Below are positions 9,278 to 17,191 of a DNA stretch of 64,000 nucleotides, one piece after another. Location of the stretch: assembly GCF_018129025.1 (NCBI RefSeq), contig NZ_JAAEDI010000004.1, positions 124,001 through 188,000 of the forward strand. The letters run 5' to 3'. How positions within the stretch are numbered: position 1 is the stretch's first letter; each line of letters opens with the position of its first letter. A model generated the notes under the pieces. That model saw only the letters and a program-made list of their open reading frames with translations, made no database searches and was not told the DNA's origin. Position numbers and translations under genes: made by a program. Origin of the DNA: Neoroseomonas terrae. GTDB taxonomy: Bacteria; Pseudomonadota; Alphaproteobacteria; Acetobacterales; Acetobacteraceae.

Positions 9278-10152
9278 GGCAGGTGCTCCGCCACGCGCCA
9301 CAGCCCGCGGGCGGCCGCATCCGGCTCGGCGAGGCGGTGCGGGACGCCGAAGATGTCGAGCGCTGCGGCATAGCGCGCGGCCAGGTGGTCCGCGCCGATC
9401 AGCAGCACCGGCGGGGCGACGCCGTCCTCCAGCGCAGCGGCGACCTCATGGCCGATCAGCAAACCGGACAGGGTGGAGGCGGCTTCGTCCTCCTGCATCT
9501 CGTCGAACAGGGCGGCGGCGCGCAGGCCGAACAGATGGTGCAGCAGCCCGCCACCCTGGCGCGCGCGCGCGAGGCCGCGGGCGAAGCCGCCGGCATGGTG
9601 CGGGGCTGCGGTGTCCATCATCCGGGCCAGGATGGTGTGCGACGACAGCACGGCGAAGGCCTCTCCGGTGAAATGGGTGGTGAACCCCAGCACGCTGCCA
9701 TCCTTCACCCGTGCCCATTTGGAGTGGCTGCCGGGCAGGCAGACGGTCATCTCGGCACCGTCGCGGGCGGCGCCCAGGATCTGGGTTTCCTCGCCCCGCA
9801 TGACCTCGGGCACGCCATGCCTGTCGCGGCAGGTCAGGCCGGGCAGCACCTGCACCGTCGCGCCATCGAAGGGGATGGGGATCGCGGCGCCGGCCAGGCC
9901 GTCGAGACCGGCGGGGCAGGGGAGGTAGGGCGCCTCGCGCCAGCCCTGGCGGCTGCCGACCATGCCGCACATCAGCACGCGATCCTCGCCATCGGCGATC
10001 CAGTCCCCGACCACGGCGCGCAGGGTACCGGGAAAGCCGTCGGGCGGGACGGTCAGGATGCCGCGGGGCGTGTAGCGATGTGCGGCCACCTTGCCATCAC
10101 GCGCGAAACGATAGGCACGCAGGCTCGACGTGCCCCAGTCGATACCGATCAT
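9274..10152 (-). CDS. dgoK: 2-dehydro-3-deoxygalactonokinase
   Basis: The 292-residue protein starts with MIGIDWGTSSLRAYRF, the first phosphate-loop motif of the actin/hexokinase-like sugar kinases, and contains CLPGSHSKWARV and THFTGEAFAVL, typical of DgoK. It phosphorylates 2-dehydro-3-deoxy-D-galactonate at O6 with ATP, producing the substrate for the overlapping dgoA product. It is the first gene of the dgoK-dgoA-dctP-dctQ-dctM operon. No dehydratase (dgoD) or GntR regulator gene is present here, so the upper part of the pathway must be encoded elsewhere. Confidence 0.92.
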   Translation of the reverse strand: MIGIDWGTSSLRAYRFARDGKVAAHRYTPRGILTVPPDGFPGTLRAVVGDWIADGEDRVLMCGMVGSRQGWREAPYLPCPAGLDGLAGAAIPIPFDGATVQVLPGLTCRDRHGVPEVMRGEETQILGAARDGAEMTVCLPGSHSKWARVKDGSVLGFTTHFTGEAFAVLSSHTILARMMDTAAPHHAGGFARGLARARQGGGLLHHLFGLRAAALFDEMQEDEAASTLSGLLIGHEVAAALEDGVAPPVLLIGADHLAARYAAALDIFGVPHRLAEPDAAARGLWRVAEHLP

Positions 10153-10208
10153 TCAACCCTCTCGCAGGTCTGCGCGTCGCATGCCAAAGACTTCGCGGTG
10201 GTGCAATG

Positions 10209-10223
10209 AATACGTCGTACTCT
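10209..10223. promoter_or_regulatory. Imperfect palindrome upstream of dgoK (possible operator)
   Basis: The sequence GAATACGTCGTACTC has arms GAATACG and CGTACTC around a central T, with one mismatch; the core TACGTCGTA is a perfect palindrome. It lies 57 bp upstream of the dgoK start in a short, relatively AT-rich gap. It is a plausible repressor site for the sugar-acid operon. No regulator gene is nearby to support it. Confidence 0.3.
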
Positions 10224-10294
10224 ACTGCATCACCGCAAAAGGGTTCATTCCTCGGCATGGTCGTGTTCGCGGCACGGAGGCTGAGCCGGCACGC

Positions 10295-11011
10295 TCAGGC
10301 GATCCGGGCCAGCGGGCCGAGGGTGGGAACCTTAGATGGATCGACGCCGGCAAGGCGCAGCGCGCCCCACAAAGCGATCGCGACCGAATCGAGCACCGGG
10401 ACGTCCGGCACGGCAATCGCGGCGTCCAGCCCGCGGAAGTTGGTGCAGTGGACGGCGATGGCGTCGCAGCCTTCCGCCGCGACCTCCCGCACCAGCCGCG
10501 TCACCAGCGCCGGGGCGTGCCCGGCGAAGGAGAAGTTGCCGGGGTCTTCGAGGTGCCGCTCCGCGGCCGGCTCGAAGCCCTCGGCGCGCAGATTGGCGAG
10601 GATCGCCGTCTGCACGGTGCCGAGGTAGGGCGTGACCAGGCCGATGCGCCGCGCCCCGAGCAAACGCAGCGCCTCGTGCAGCGCGAGGGTCGCGGTGGTG
10701 CACGGTATGCCGGTCGCTGTCGTGACCGCGGCACATACCGCGCGGTCGGCATCGAGCCCGAGCCAGGCGCCGGAGGTGCCGTTCCAGCACAGCGCATGGA
10801 CCTTGGCGTCCGCCAGCATCTCCGCGGCTGCGACCATCGGCGCGGCGTCGAACTGGCCGGTCGAGCCGCCCTCCAGGCTGATCGACAGCACCCGAAGGCG
10901 CTGGAAATGCGCGGTGATATGCGGCGTGCCGGCGAGCAGCGAGGCTGTCGCCGGCTCCAGCACCGTGTTCGAGGACGGGGTCAGCATCCCCAGCCGGATC
11001 GCGCCGGCCAT
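10295..11011 (-). CDS. Asp/Glu racemase superfamily protein, maleate-isomerase / arylmalonate-decarboxylase-like
   Basis: The 238-residue protein starts with IRLGMLTPSSNTVLEP, the SSNT motif of the maleate cis-trans isomerase and arylmalonate decarboxylase group. Two candidate catalytic cysteines are present: C75 in HALCWNGTS and C189 in AVHCTNF. Maleate isomerases use a Cys pair at equivalent places, whereas arylmalonate decarboxylase has one, so an isomerase or racemase is more likely. Its ATG overlaps the stop of the upstream ABC permease gene (TGATG), linking it to the importer operon. The product presumably acts on the imported compound, which remains unidentified. Confidence 0.75.
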   Translation of the reverse strand: MAGAIRLGMLTPSSNTVLEPATASLLAGTPHITAHFQRLRVLSISLEGGSTGQFDAAPMVAAAEMLADAKVHALCWNGTSGAWLGLDADRAVCAAVTTATGIPCTTATLALHEALRLLGARRIGLVTPYLGTVQTAILANLRAEGFEPAAERHLEDPGNFSFAGHAPALVTRLVREVAAEGCDAIAVHCTNFRGLDAAIAVPDVPVLDSVAIALWGALRLAGVDPSKVPTLGPLARIA

Positions 11012-11844
11012 CAGCCGCCCGCCGCCAGGCGCGGGTCGTTCTGCCCGCGCGTCGCCCAGCCGGTCGTGCGGTCCTCGATGGTCACCGCCACCCAGTACAT
11101 CAGCACCCCCATGATGCCCGTCACGATCAGCCCCGCGAAGACGAGGGGCACGTCGAAGCGGGATGACGCGACCAGCATCAGATGCCCGATGCCTTCATTC
11201 GCCGCGACCGTCTCGCTGATGATCGAACCGACGAAGGCCACCGTGATCGCGACCTTCAGCGAGGCGAAGAAATACGGCATCGCCCGCGGCAGGCCAACCT
11301 TGGTGACGATATCGACCGGCCGGGCGCCGAGGGCACGCAGCACGTCGCGCAGTTCCGGTTCCACGGTGGCGATGCCGGTCGCGACATTCACCACGATGGG
11401 AAAGAAGGAGATCAGGAAGGCGGTCAGCGCCGCCGGCCAGAAGCCTGCGCCGAACCAGATCACCAGGATCGGCACCACCGCGACCTTCGGCACCGAGTTG
11501 AAGGCGATCAGCAGCGGATACAGCCCGCGATAGACCAGCACCGAGGACCCGATCGCCACCCCCAGCAGCAGGCCGAACACCACGGCCATGGCGAAGCCGA
11601 CGAAAGTGGTCAGCAGCGTGGCCCAGGAATTCGTCAGCAGCGGTTGCCACCACTTGATCATGCTCTCGGCGATGGCGGATGGCGCCGGCAGGATGAAGGG
11701 CTCGATGCCGAACAGGCGGACGGCGGCTTCCCACAGGAGGAACATCCAGGCAGTCACCAGCCAGGGAAGCGCGGCCTCCAGCCGGCGGCGGCGCCGCGCG
11801 GCGGCGGCGAGCGCCTGGGCGGAACGGGCGGCCTTACCGCGCAT
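11011..11844 (-). CDS. ABC importer permease, SsuC/TauC/ThiX-like
   Basis: The 277-residue inner-membrane protein has about six predicted helices and the binding-protein-dependent permease loop. The EAA-type region (RALGARPVDIVTKVGLPRAMP) contacts the ATPase, and its N-terminal half (LWEAAVRLFGIEPFILPAPS) is typical of sulfonate, nitrate and pyrimidine-precursor importers. The start at 11844 overlaps the 3' end of the ATPase gene by 11 bp. It is the third gene of the operon SBP, ATPase, permease and maleate-isomerase-like protein. Confidence 0.9.
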   Translation of the reverse strand: MRGKAARSAQALAAAARRRRRLEAALPWLVTAWMFLLWEAAVRLFGIEPFILPAPSAIAESMIKWWQPLLTNSWATLLTTFVGFAMAVVFGLLLGVAIGSSVLVYRGLYPLLIAFNSVPKVAVVPILVIWFGAGFWPAALTAFLISFFPIVVNVATGIATVEPELRDVLRALGARPVDIVTKVGLPRAMPYFFASLKVAITVAFVGSIISETVAANEGIGHLMLVASSRFDVPLVFAGLIVTGIMGVLMYWVAVTIEDRTTGWATRGQNDPRLAAGG

Positions 11845-12640
11845 CGGCGGTCTCCCCCTTGCGGGCCTCGGCGATGCGGTCGCGGAGCTCGTGGACGATG
11901 GCCTGGAACTCCGCCTCATAGGTCTGGTCCAGCCGGCGTGGGCGAGGGTAGGGGACCCGGCGCTCGGCGATGATGCGCCCCGGGCGGGCCGACATGATCA
12001 GCACGCGGTCGGCCAGGTAGACGGCTTCCTTCAGGTCGTGCGTCACCAGGATCACCGTGGGTTTCTTCGCCATCCACACCGACTGCAGGACATCCCACAG
12101 ATCCTCGCGCGTGAAGACGTCGAGCGCGCCGAAGGGTTCGTCCAGCATGAGCAGCCGCGGGTCATGCACCAGAGCGCGGCACAGAGAGGCGCGCTGCTGC
12201 ATCCCGCCCGACAGTTGCCAGGGATAGCGGTCCTCGAAGCCTTCGAGGCCGACCATCTTCAGCAGGTCCCGCGCCTTGCGCTCATACTGGGCGCGCTGGG
12301 CGCGAAGCTGGCCGCGATGCGGGCGCACCACCTCCAGCGGCAGCATCACGTTGGGCAGGATGCGGCGCCAGGGCAGCAAAGTCGGGTTCTGGAAGGCCAT
12401 GCCGGCGATGGAGAGCGGGCCGGTGACCTCCCGTCCATTCACGACGACTGTGCCCTCGGTCGGCGGCCACAGGCCGGTGACGAGGCGCATCAGCGTGGAC
12501 TTGCCGCAGCCCGAGGGGCCGACCACGGCGACGAATTCCCCTTCGCCCACGGCCAGCGAGGCATCGCGCAGAGCGAGAGTCCCCTCGACGCCGCCATAGC
12601 GCATTGAGACGCGGTCGATGTGGACGAAGGGTTCGGTCAT
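11834..12640 (-). CDS. ABC importer ATP-binding protein, SsuB/TauB-like
   Basis: The 268-residue protein has Walker A GPSGCGKST at residues 41-49, signature LSGGMQQR, Walker B LLMLDEPFGALD and switch THD. All catalytic residues are present. The start at 12640 (MTEPFVHIDRV) is preferred because the frame upstream runs into the palindromic repeat element at 12666-12916. That element separates this gene from its binding-protein partner by 289 bp and adds several strong hairpins to the operon mRNA, so expression of ATPase and permease could be lower than that of the binding protein. Confidence 0.92.
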   Translation of the reverse strand: MTEPFVHIDRVSMRYGGVEGTLALRDASLAVGEGEFVAVVGPSGCGKSTLMRLVTGLWPPTEGTVVVNGREVTGPLSIAGMAFQNPTLLPWRRILPNVMLPLEVVRPHRGQLRAQRAQYERKARDLLKMVGLEGFEDRYPWQLSGGMQQRASLCRALVHDPRLLMLDEPFGALDVFTREDLWDVLQSVWMAKKPTVILVTHDLKEAVYLADRVLIMSARPGRIIAERRVPYPRPRRLDQTYEAEFQAIVHELRDRIAEARKGETADAR

Positions 12641-12665
12641 GATGCGTTGGCGGTCCCGGTGTGAT

Positions 12666-12916
12666 CGAAGGGGGCTTTGCCCCCTTCGAGCTTCCCCCAC
12701 CAAAGGCCGAAGGGCCTTTGGAAACCAATACCTGGCGCCCGGCGGAGCGGTTGCTTGCCCCGGCGGTGTTCGCATCGCGCCCGGTGCGTCGGATTCGATT
12801 TGGAACGCTGGGCGCAATCTTCAGGCACAACCACTGTGCCCGGCACCAGAAGGAGGTTTCCAACGGCCTTTCGGCCTTTGGTGGGATGAGGTTCGGAGAG
12901 GGGCAAAGCCCCTCTC
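12666..12916. repeat. Composite palindromic element, copy 2 (inside an ABC operon)
   Basis: Outer left hairpin 12666-12688 (CGAAGGGGGC/GCCCCCTTCG), inner left 12700-12721 (CCAAAGGCC, GAAG, GGCCTTTGG), inner right 12860-12881 (CCAACGGCC/GGCCTTTGG, one mismatch) and outer right 12896-12916 (GAGAGGGGC/GCCCCTCTC). The order and mirror symmetry match the other copies, but the inner right stem here is of the AAAGGCC type. It lies between the SBP stop (12930) and the ATPase start (12640), all on the minus strand. The core has no supported gene. Confidence 0.88.
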
Positions 12917-12929
12917 TGAGAGGTCCCCC

Positions 12930-13952
12930 TCAGATCCGCCGATCCGCCGCCGGCGGCAGGAAGTCCGGCGTGTAGATCTGCGCGCCCTGCAGCCGCGGGG
13001 TCAGCCCGTAGGCCTCCTCCACCTGCTGGATGCCCGTCTGGAGCCGCGCGGGGTCGACCGAGGACAGGCCGTTCGCGCGGACGTTGTCGCTCATCACCAC
13101 CCGCTCGACGTTCAGCTCGTTGCGCTCGCGCTCCAGCGCGACGTCGGTCAGCGGTTCGACGCGCTTCAGGATGTCGAGCATCTCCTGCTGGTTCCGCATC
13201 GTCTCGATGAAGGCCTTGATGAGCGCGGCATTCACGGCACGCAGGGCATCGGGGCTCGATTCCATGAAGCGCCGCGTGGTGAGCAGCGCACCGCCGTACA
13301 GGTTCAGCCCGTGGTCGTAATACATCATGATGCGCTGCTGGTTGAGGCCGAGGCCGATGCCCTTCAGCGCCAGCGCCGAGGTGGTGACGAAGCCCGTCAC
13401 GCCATCCGCCTCGCGCCGCACCAGCATCGGCTCCCGCAGGGCCGGCGTGACCGAGAGGAAGGTGACCTTAGACGCGTCGATCCCGGCCGTCTTGGCGAAG
13501 GCGGGAAACAGCTGCCGCCCGGCGTCGAACTCTGGCGCCGCGAGCCGCTTGCCTTCGAGATCCTTCGGCGTGCGGATCGGCCCGTCGGCGCGCACGATGG
13601 CGCAGAGCGGGCTGCGGTCGTGCAGCATTGCGAAGGCGACGATGCCGCGGTCCGGGTTCTCGGCCATGAAACGGATCGCCGGGTTGATGTCGGCATAGCC
13701 GATGTCGTAGGCGCCGCCGGCCAGCGCGACGGGCACGTTGCCCGAGCCCTGACCGCGATCGACGGTGACGTCGAGGCCCGCGGCGCGGAAGTATCCCTTC
13801 TCCCGCGCGACCAGGGCGAAGGCGTTGGGCGACTGGTAGGCCCAGTCCAGGATCATGCGCACCCGCGTCGCCTGGGCGCGGGCCAGGCGGGGGGCGGCCA
13901 GCAGGCTGCCGGCGGCGAGCAGCGCGGCGCGTCGGTTGAGGCCAGGGACCAT
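12930..13952 (-). CDS. ABC importer substrate-binding protein, NMT1/SsuA-like
   Basis: The 340-residue periplasmic protein has a signal peptide with paired arginines (MVPGLNRRAALLAAGSLLAA). The mature part carries VRMILDWAYQSPNAFALVA and YFRAAGLDVTVDRGQGSGN, characteristic of the NMT1/THI5-like fold that binds thiamine precursors, sulfonates or small heterocycles. DIGYADINPAIRF is the typical mid-domain sequence. It is the first gene of the importer operon. The ligand is not identifiable; the maleate-isomerase-like protein at the operon end argues for a carboxylate or ring-derived compound rather than thiamine. Confidence 0.87.
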   Translation of the reverse strand: MVPGLNRRAALLAAGSLLAAPRLARAQATRVRMILDWAYQSPNAFALVAREKGYFRAAGLDVTVDRGQGSGNVPVALAGGAYDIGYADINPAIRFMAENPDRGIVAFAMLHDRSPLCAIVRADGPIRTPKDLEGKRLAAPEFDAGRQLFPAFAKTAGIDASKVTFLSVTPALREPMLVRREADGVTGFVTTSALALKGIGLGLNQQRIMMYYDHGLNLYGGALLTTRRFMESSPDALRAVNAALIKAFIETMRNQQEMLDILKRVEPLTDVALERERNELNVERVVMSDNVRANGLSSVDPARLQTGIQQVEEAYGLTPRLQGAQIYTPDFLPPAADRRI

Positions 13953-14137
13953 GTCTGAGTCTCCTCTGTCGCGGCGGCTGCCGGCGGGGGTCGCTCTCTG
14001 CGGCATCCGATGGCCGGACGGCAAGACGCCCGAAGCGGTTCCGTCACGGTTTTCGGGTCGGGTGCGGCGCTTATGCCCGGGAAGCCGGCATCCGCTGGCG
14101 CTATATCGGACCGCTGCAACCACCGCGAGGTATGACG

Positions 14138-14512
14138 ATGTTCGAGGTGCTGCCGGAATCCGGCCCCGATCTGTTGGCCATCCGGGTGCGGGGAAGGCTG
14201 AGCCGGGAGGACTACGCGCGGCTCAACCCGTGGCTCGATGAGGAACTCGTGCGCAACCCGCGGCCCGCCATGCTGGTGGACATGCGCGGCTTCGAGGGGT
14301 TCGAGGGGCCCGGGGCGCTGCTCGATGACATGCGCTCGGGCGTGCGGCACTGGAACGACCTCGGCCGCATGGCGCTGCTCGGCGACCATCCCTGGGTGGC
14401 GTGGATGGTGTCGCTGGTCGCGCCGCTGATGCGGGCCGAGATCCGCTATTTTGGACCGGACCAGCAGGAGGCGGCCTGGGCCTGGGCGCGGCAGGTCAGG
14501 GCGGCACCATGA
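14138..14512 (+). CDS. SpoIIAA-like (STAS/SEC14-type) protein
   Basis: A 124-residue soluble protein with alternating strands and helices (DLLAIRVRGRLSREDYARL, PAMLVDMRGFEGFEG, RMALLGDHPWVAWM), matching the SpoIIAA-like family of small proteobacterial STAS-fold proteins, whose function is poorly known. The ATG at 14138 is chosen because GCGAGG at 14125-14130 lies 7 nt upstream; the ATG at 14132 is too close. It is divergent from the ABC importer operon, and its last 17 bp overlap the end of the convergent hypothetical gene. Confidence 0.75.
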   Translation: MFEVLPESGPDLLAIRVRGRLSREDYARLNPWLDEELVRNPRPAMLVDMRGFEGFEGPGALLDDMRSGVRHWNDLGRMALLGDHPWVAWMVSLVAPLMRAEIRYFGPDQQEAAWAWARQVRAAP

Positions 14513-15140
14513 AGGCCGAGGCGGCACAGGCTCGCCCGAGCAGGGAGCGCATCGCCGGGTTGGCGTGACCTTCATGGGCGGTCAGCGCATCCATCGGGCA
14601 GAAATACTCGTGGGGATGCGGCACCTGATGCCGGGCGAAGCCGTCATAGTGGTCCCGTTGGAGGCCATAGAGCACGCGCAGGTCACGCACCGGCAGGCTG
14701 AAGCCGGCAACGGGTTCGGCTTTCAGGAACGGAATGATCCGCCAGCGTGGCGTGGGGTCGTTGGCCTGCAGCGGCGCGAGCAGCCAGGGCAGCGGACAGT
14801 GCGCGAGCAGGGAGACGGTCGACGGCGCGAAGCGTGAGCGCTTGTCGAGCAGGTTCTGGAAGGTCGAACAGGCCTCGATGCAAAGGATGTCGGCATAGGG
14901 GTCCGCCGGCGTGCCGCCGAAATGCAGCCAGAGCCCGTCGGGAATGGTCCGCATTCGATCCGATCCGGGGATCTTCAGATAAGGCTGGGCGACCGGTTCG
15001 CCGTCGCAGGGTCGGCCGCGGAGCCAGGCACCCTGGGCGCCGATGGTGCCAGGCGGATGCTGGGGCCAGGTCTTCAGCCGGTCCCGGACAACGTTGTCGA
15101 GCCGGCGGGGACGGCGCAGCAGGGTCTGTACTTCGCTCAC
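14496..15140 (-). CDS. Conserved-looking hypothetical protein
   Basis: A 214-residue soluble protein that I do not recognise. It is rich in Pro, Trp and His with no signal peptide or membrane segment. Segments such as IPDGLWLHFGGTPADPYADI and EACSTFQNLLDKRSRF look like a genuine fold, and third-position GC is high. A GTG at 15140 gives MSEVQTLLRRPRRLDN; a TTG at 15167 would add nine residues. Neither has a clear ribosome site. It converges on the STAS-like gene with a 17 bp overlap, and an unusually AT-rich stretch lies upstream (15168-15330), so it may have been acquired with that segment. Confidence 0.6.
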   Translation of the reverse strand: MSEVQTLLRRPRRLDNVVRDRLKTWPQHPPGTIGAQGAWLRGRPCDGEPVAQPYLKIPGSDRMRTIPDGLWLHFGGTPADPYADILCIEACSTFQNLLDKRSRFAPSTVSLLAHCPLPWLLAPLQANDPTPRWRIIPFLKAEPVAGFSLPVRDLRVLYGLQRDHYDGFARHQVPHPHEYFCPMDALTAHEGHANPAMRSLLGRACAASAFMVPP

Positions 15141-15456
15141 AGCAGGAATGTTCGCCCCGTTTATCAACTTAAAGGCGAGTTAATAGCAATCACAGGAAGT
15201 GAAACAAGACAAAATATCAACCATTTGGTTGGTTCGGCGCGTTTTGACGCGAAGGAAACGCCAGAAATTGCCGTCGATGAGCCCCGATATTTAACATGAC
15301 ATCTGAAGTAGAGTCCCTAACAGATTCCAGAGAGTCGCGATTTCGAGACTGGTCCGCCGCGTCGCCCCCCAGCGCCGCGAATGGCGGATTTGGAGGGACT
15401 CGGGCGCATGGGATGAACCTCGGCGCCGGCATTCAACCGCTGAAGAGGAGATACCC

Positions 15457-15810
15457 ATGGCAATCCGCAGGCTGGCCGAGGAGCAGCGCCTGTCCGGCGC
15501 GGTGGTGGCGGGCGGCATGATCTGGCTGGCCGGCCAGGTCGCCGACGATGCGACGCTCGACACCGAGGGACAGACCGCGGACATCCTCCGTCAGATCGAC
15601 GCCCTGCTGGCCGACGCGGGGACCGACAAGCGCGCCCTGGTCAGCATCCAGATCGTGCTGGCGGATATCGGCGATGCGCCGGCGATGAACCGGGCCTGGG
15701 ATGCCTGGCTGGACCCCGCGCAGAAGCCGGCGCGGATGACGATCCAGGCGCCGCTGGTCAATCCCGACTGGAAGGTCGAGATCACCGGCGTCGCGCTCGC
15801 GCCGCGGTAG
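15457..15810 (+). CDS. RidA/YjgF-family protein
   Basis: The 117-residue protein matches the short YjgF form: MIWLAGQVADDATLDTEGQT, LLADAGTDKRALVSIQIVLAD, MNRAWDAWL and a C-terminal VEITGVALA. Family members hydrolyse reactive enamine/imine intermediates from PLP enzymes, using a conserved Arg in RMTIQAPL-type sequences (here ARMTIQAP; canonical RidA has R-x-x-V/T). GAAGAGGAG lies 6-14 nt before the ATG. It stands alone between two unrelated genes. Confidence 0.88.
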   Translation: MAIRRLAEEQRLSGAVVAGGMIWLAGQVADDATLDTEGQTADILRQIDALLADAGTDKRALVSIQIVLADIGDAPAMNRAWDAWLDPAQKPARMTIQAPLVNPDWKVEITGVALAPR

Positions 15811-16185
15811 CAGGCGGTGGCGGGGCGGCCGGTCGGCGGCGCCACGGCGCCATGAACGGATGCGTCCGATGCGCACGCCGCCCGCCCCGCTGTCCGTGTC
15901 GCGCGCCCCGGCCGCGCCGTCGACGATGGCCGAGGTCCAGGCGCTGATGAACGACCCCGACATCGGCGGCGCGATGGACGGGGACGAGATCCCGCGCCTC
16001 GACCTGGGCTGCCCGGTCTCTTTCGCCGGTTCTCGGCCGGGCGCAGCGCAGCGGCCCGGCCCGTCCGCCGCCCATCGCGCCTGTTCGCGGCGGCCCGCTT
16101 CCGGCATACGCAACCCCGCCGCCGTCCCGGCGTCATTCCGCCGCAATCGGGCGCAGAATGCGGCCGTCTCCTGGAAGGCTGACCG
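15811..16185. other. Gap without a supported gene
   Basis: In 375 bp between ridA and the epimerase gene I see no convincing coding region. One open frame of 109 codons ends in an ATGA overlap with the epimerase start, but it is low in complexity (Arg, Pro and Ala runs) with no recognisable fold. No repeat element or clear terminator was noticed. Confidence 0.5.
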
Positions 16186-17178
16186 ATGAGCGATGCGACA
16201 TTCTGGCGCGGCCGGCGCGTGCTGGTGACGGGCGGAGCCGGGTTCCTCGGCTCGAACCTGTGTCACGCGCTGGCGGCCCACGGCGCGCGGGTGACCGCGC
16301 TCGATGCCATGATGCCCGACGGGGGCGCTTCCGCCCGCAACCTGGAAGGCGCGGGGGTGTTGCTGGTGCGCGGGGACATCCGCGACACCGAGCTGCATTC
16401 GCTCTGCGAGGGCGTGGACGTGCTGTTCAACATGGCCGCCCAGACCAGCCACATGGGCGGCCAGAAGGACCCGGTCGCCGACATCGCCATTAACGCCGTG
16501 GCCCAGGTGAGGCTCATCGGCGTGATGCGGGAGGTCGCGCCGAAGGCCGCCGTCATCCATGCCTCCACCCGCCAGTTCTATGGCCGCCCGCGGTCGCTGC
16601 CGGTCGATGAACTGCACCCGGTCAACCCGCCCGACGCCAATGGCGTGTCGAAATGGGCAGGCGAGCAGTACTGGCTGCTGGAACAGCGGGTGCACGACCG
16701 CCCGGTGGTCTCGCTGCGCCTGACCAACTGCTACGGCCCGCGGCTGCGCATCCGCGACGCGCGGCAGACCTTCCTTGGCATCTGGATCCGCCGCGTGCTG
16801 GAAGGGGAGCCCTTCGAGGTGTGGGGCGGCGCGCAGCTTCGTGACCTGACCTACGTCGAGGATGTGACCGACGCCTTCCTGATCGCGGCTGAAAAAGCAG
16901 CGGAACCAGCGCTTTCCGGGCAGGTCTTCAACCTTGGCGGAAGCCCACCGACCTCGCTGACCGACTTGGCTGAGCGGCTGATCGCGGCGAATGACGGCAA
17001 GGGCGATTACCTCACCAAGGAATTCCCCGCCGACCGCGCGCCGATCGACATCGGCTCCTATGCCGCGGACGACCGCGCCTTCCGAAACGCTTCAGGCTGG
17101 GCGCCGCGGGTCGACCTCGATGAGGGGTTGCGCCGCTCCCTCGCGTGGTATCGTCCGCGCCTCGCCGACTACCTGTAA
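16186..17178 (+). CDS. Extended-SDR NAD-dependent sugar epimerase/dehydratase with altered catalytic Tyr
   Basis: The 330-residue protein has an N-terminal Rossmann domain with TGGAGFLG at residues 15-22, D64 in RGDIRD, and the ASTRQFYG strand typical of nucleotide-sugar epimerases. The usual YxxxK pair appears as N152-G-V-S-K156: Lys is kept and Tyr is replaced by Asn. The protein may be a member of the minor epimerase group with this change, or have a different activity. It precedes a DegT/DnrJ-type aminotransferase by 13 bp, so the two probably make an amino sugar nucleotide for surface polysaccharide. Confidence 0.85.
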   Translation: MSDATFWRGRRVLVTGGAGFLGSNLCHALAAHGARVTALDAMMPDGGASARNLEGAGVLLVRGDIRDTELHSLCEGVDVLFNMAAQTSHMGGQKDPVADIAINAVAQVRLIGVMREVAPKAAVIHASTRQFYGRPRSLPVDELHPVNPPDANGVSKWAGEQYWLLEQRVHDRPVVSLRLTNCYGPRLRIRDARQTFLGIWIRRVLEGEPFEVWGGAQLRDLTYVEDVTDAFLIAAEKAAEPALSGQVFNLGGSPPTSLTDLAERLIAANDGKGDYLTKEFPADRAPIDIGSYAADDRAFRNASGWAPRVDLDEGLRRSLAWYRPRLADYL

Positions 17179-17191
17179 GGCAGACCGCCCC

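Noticed and set aside
15860-16189. 109-codon frame ending in an ATGA overlap with the epimerase gene
   Set aside because: Low-complexity Arg/Pro/Ala composition, no family resemblance and no ribosome site; the overlap can arise by chance.
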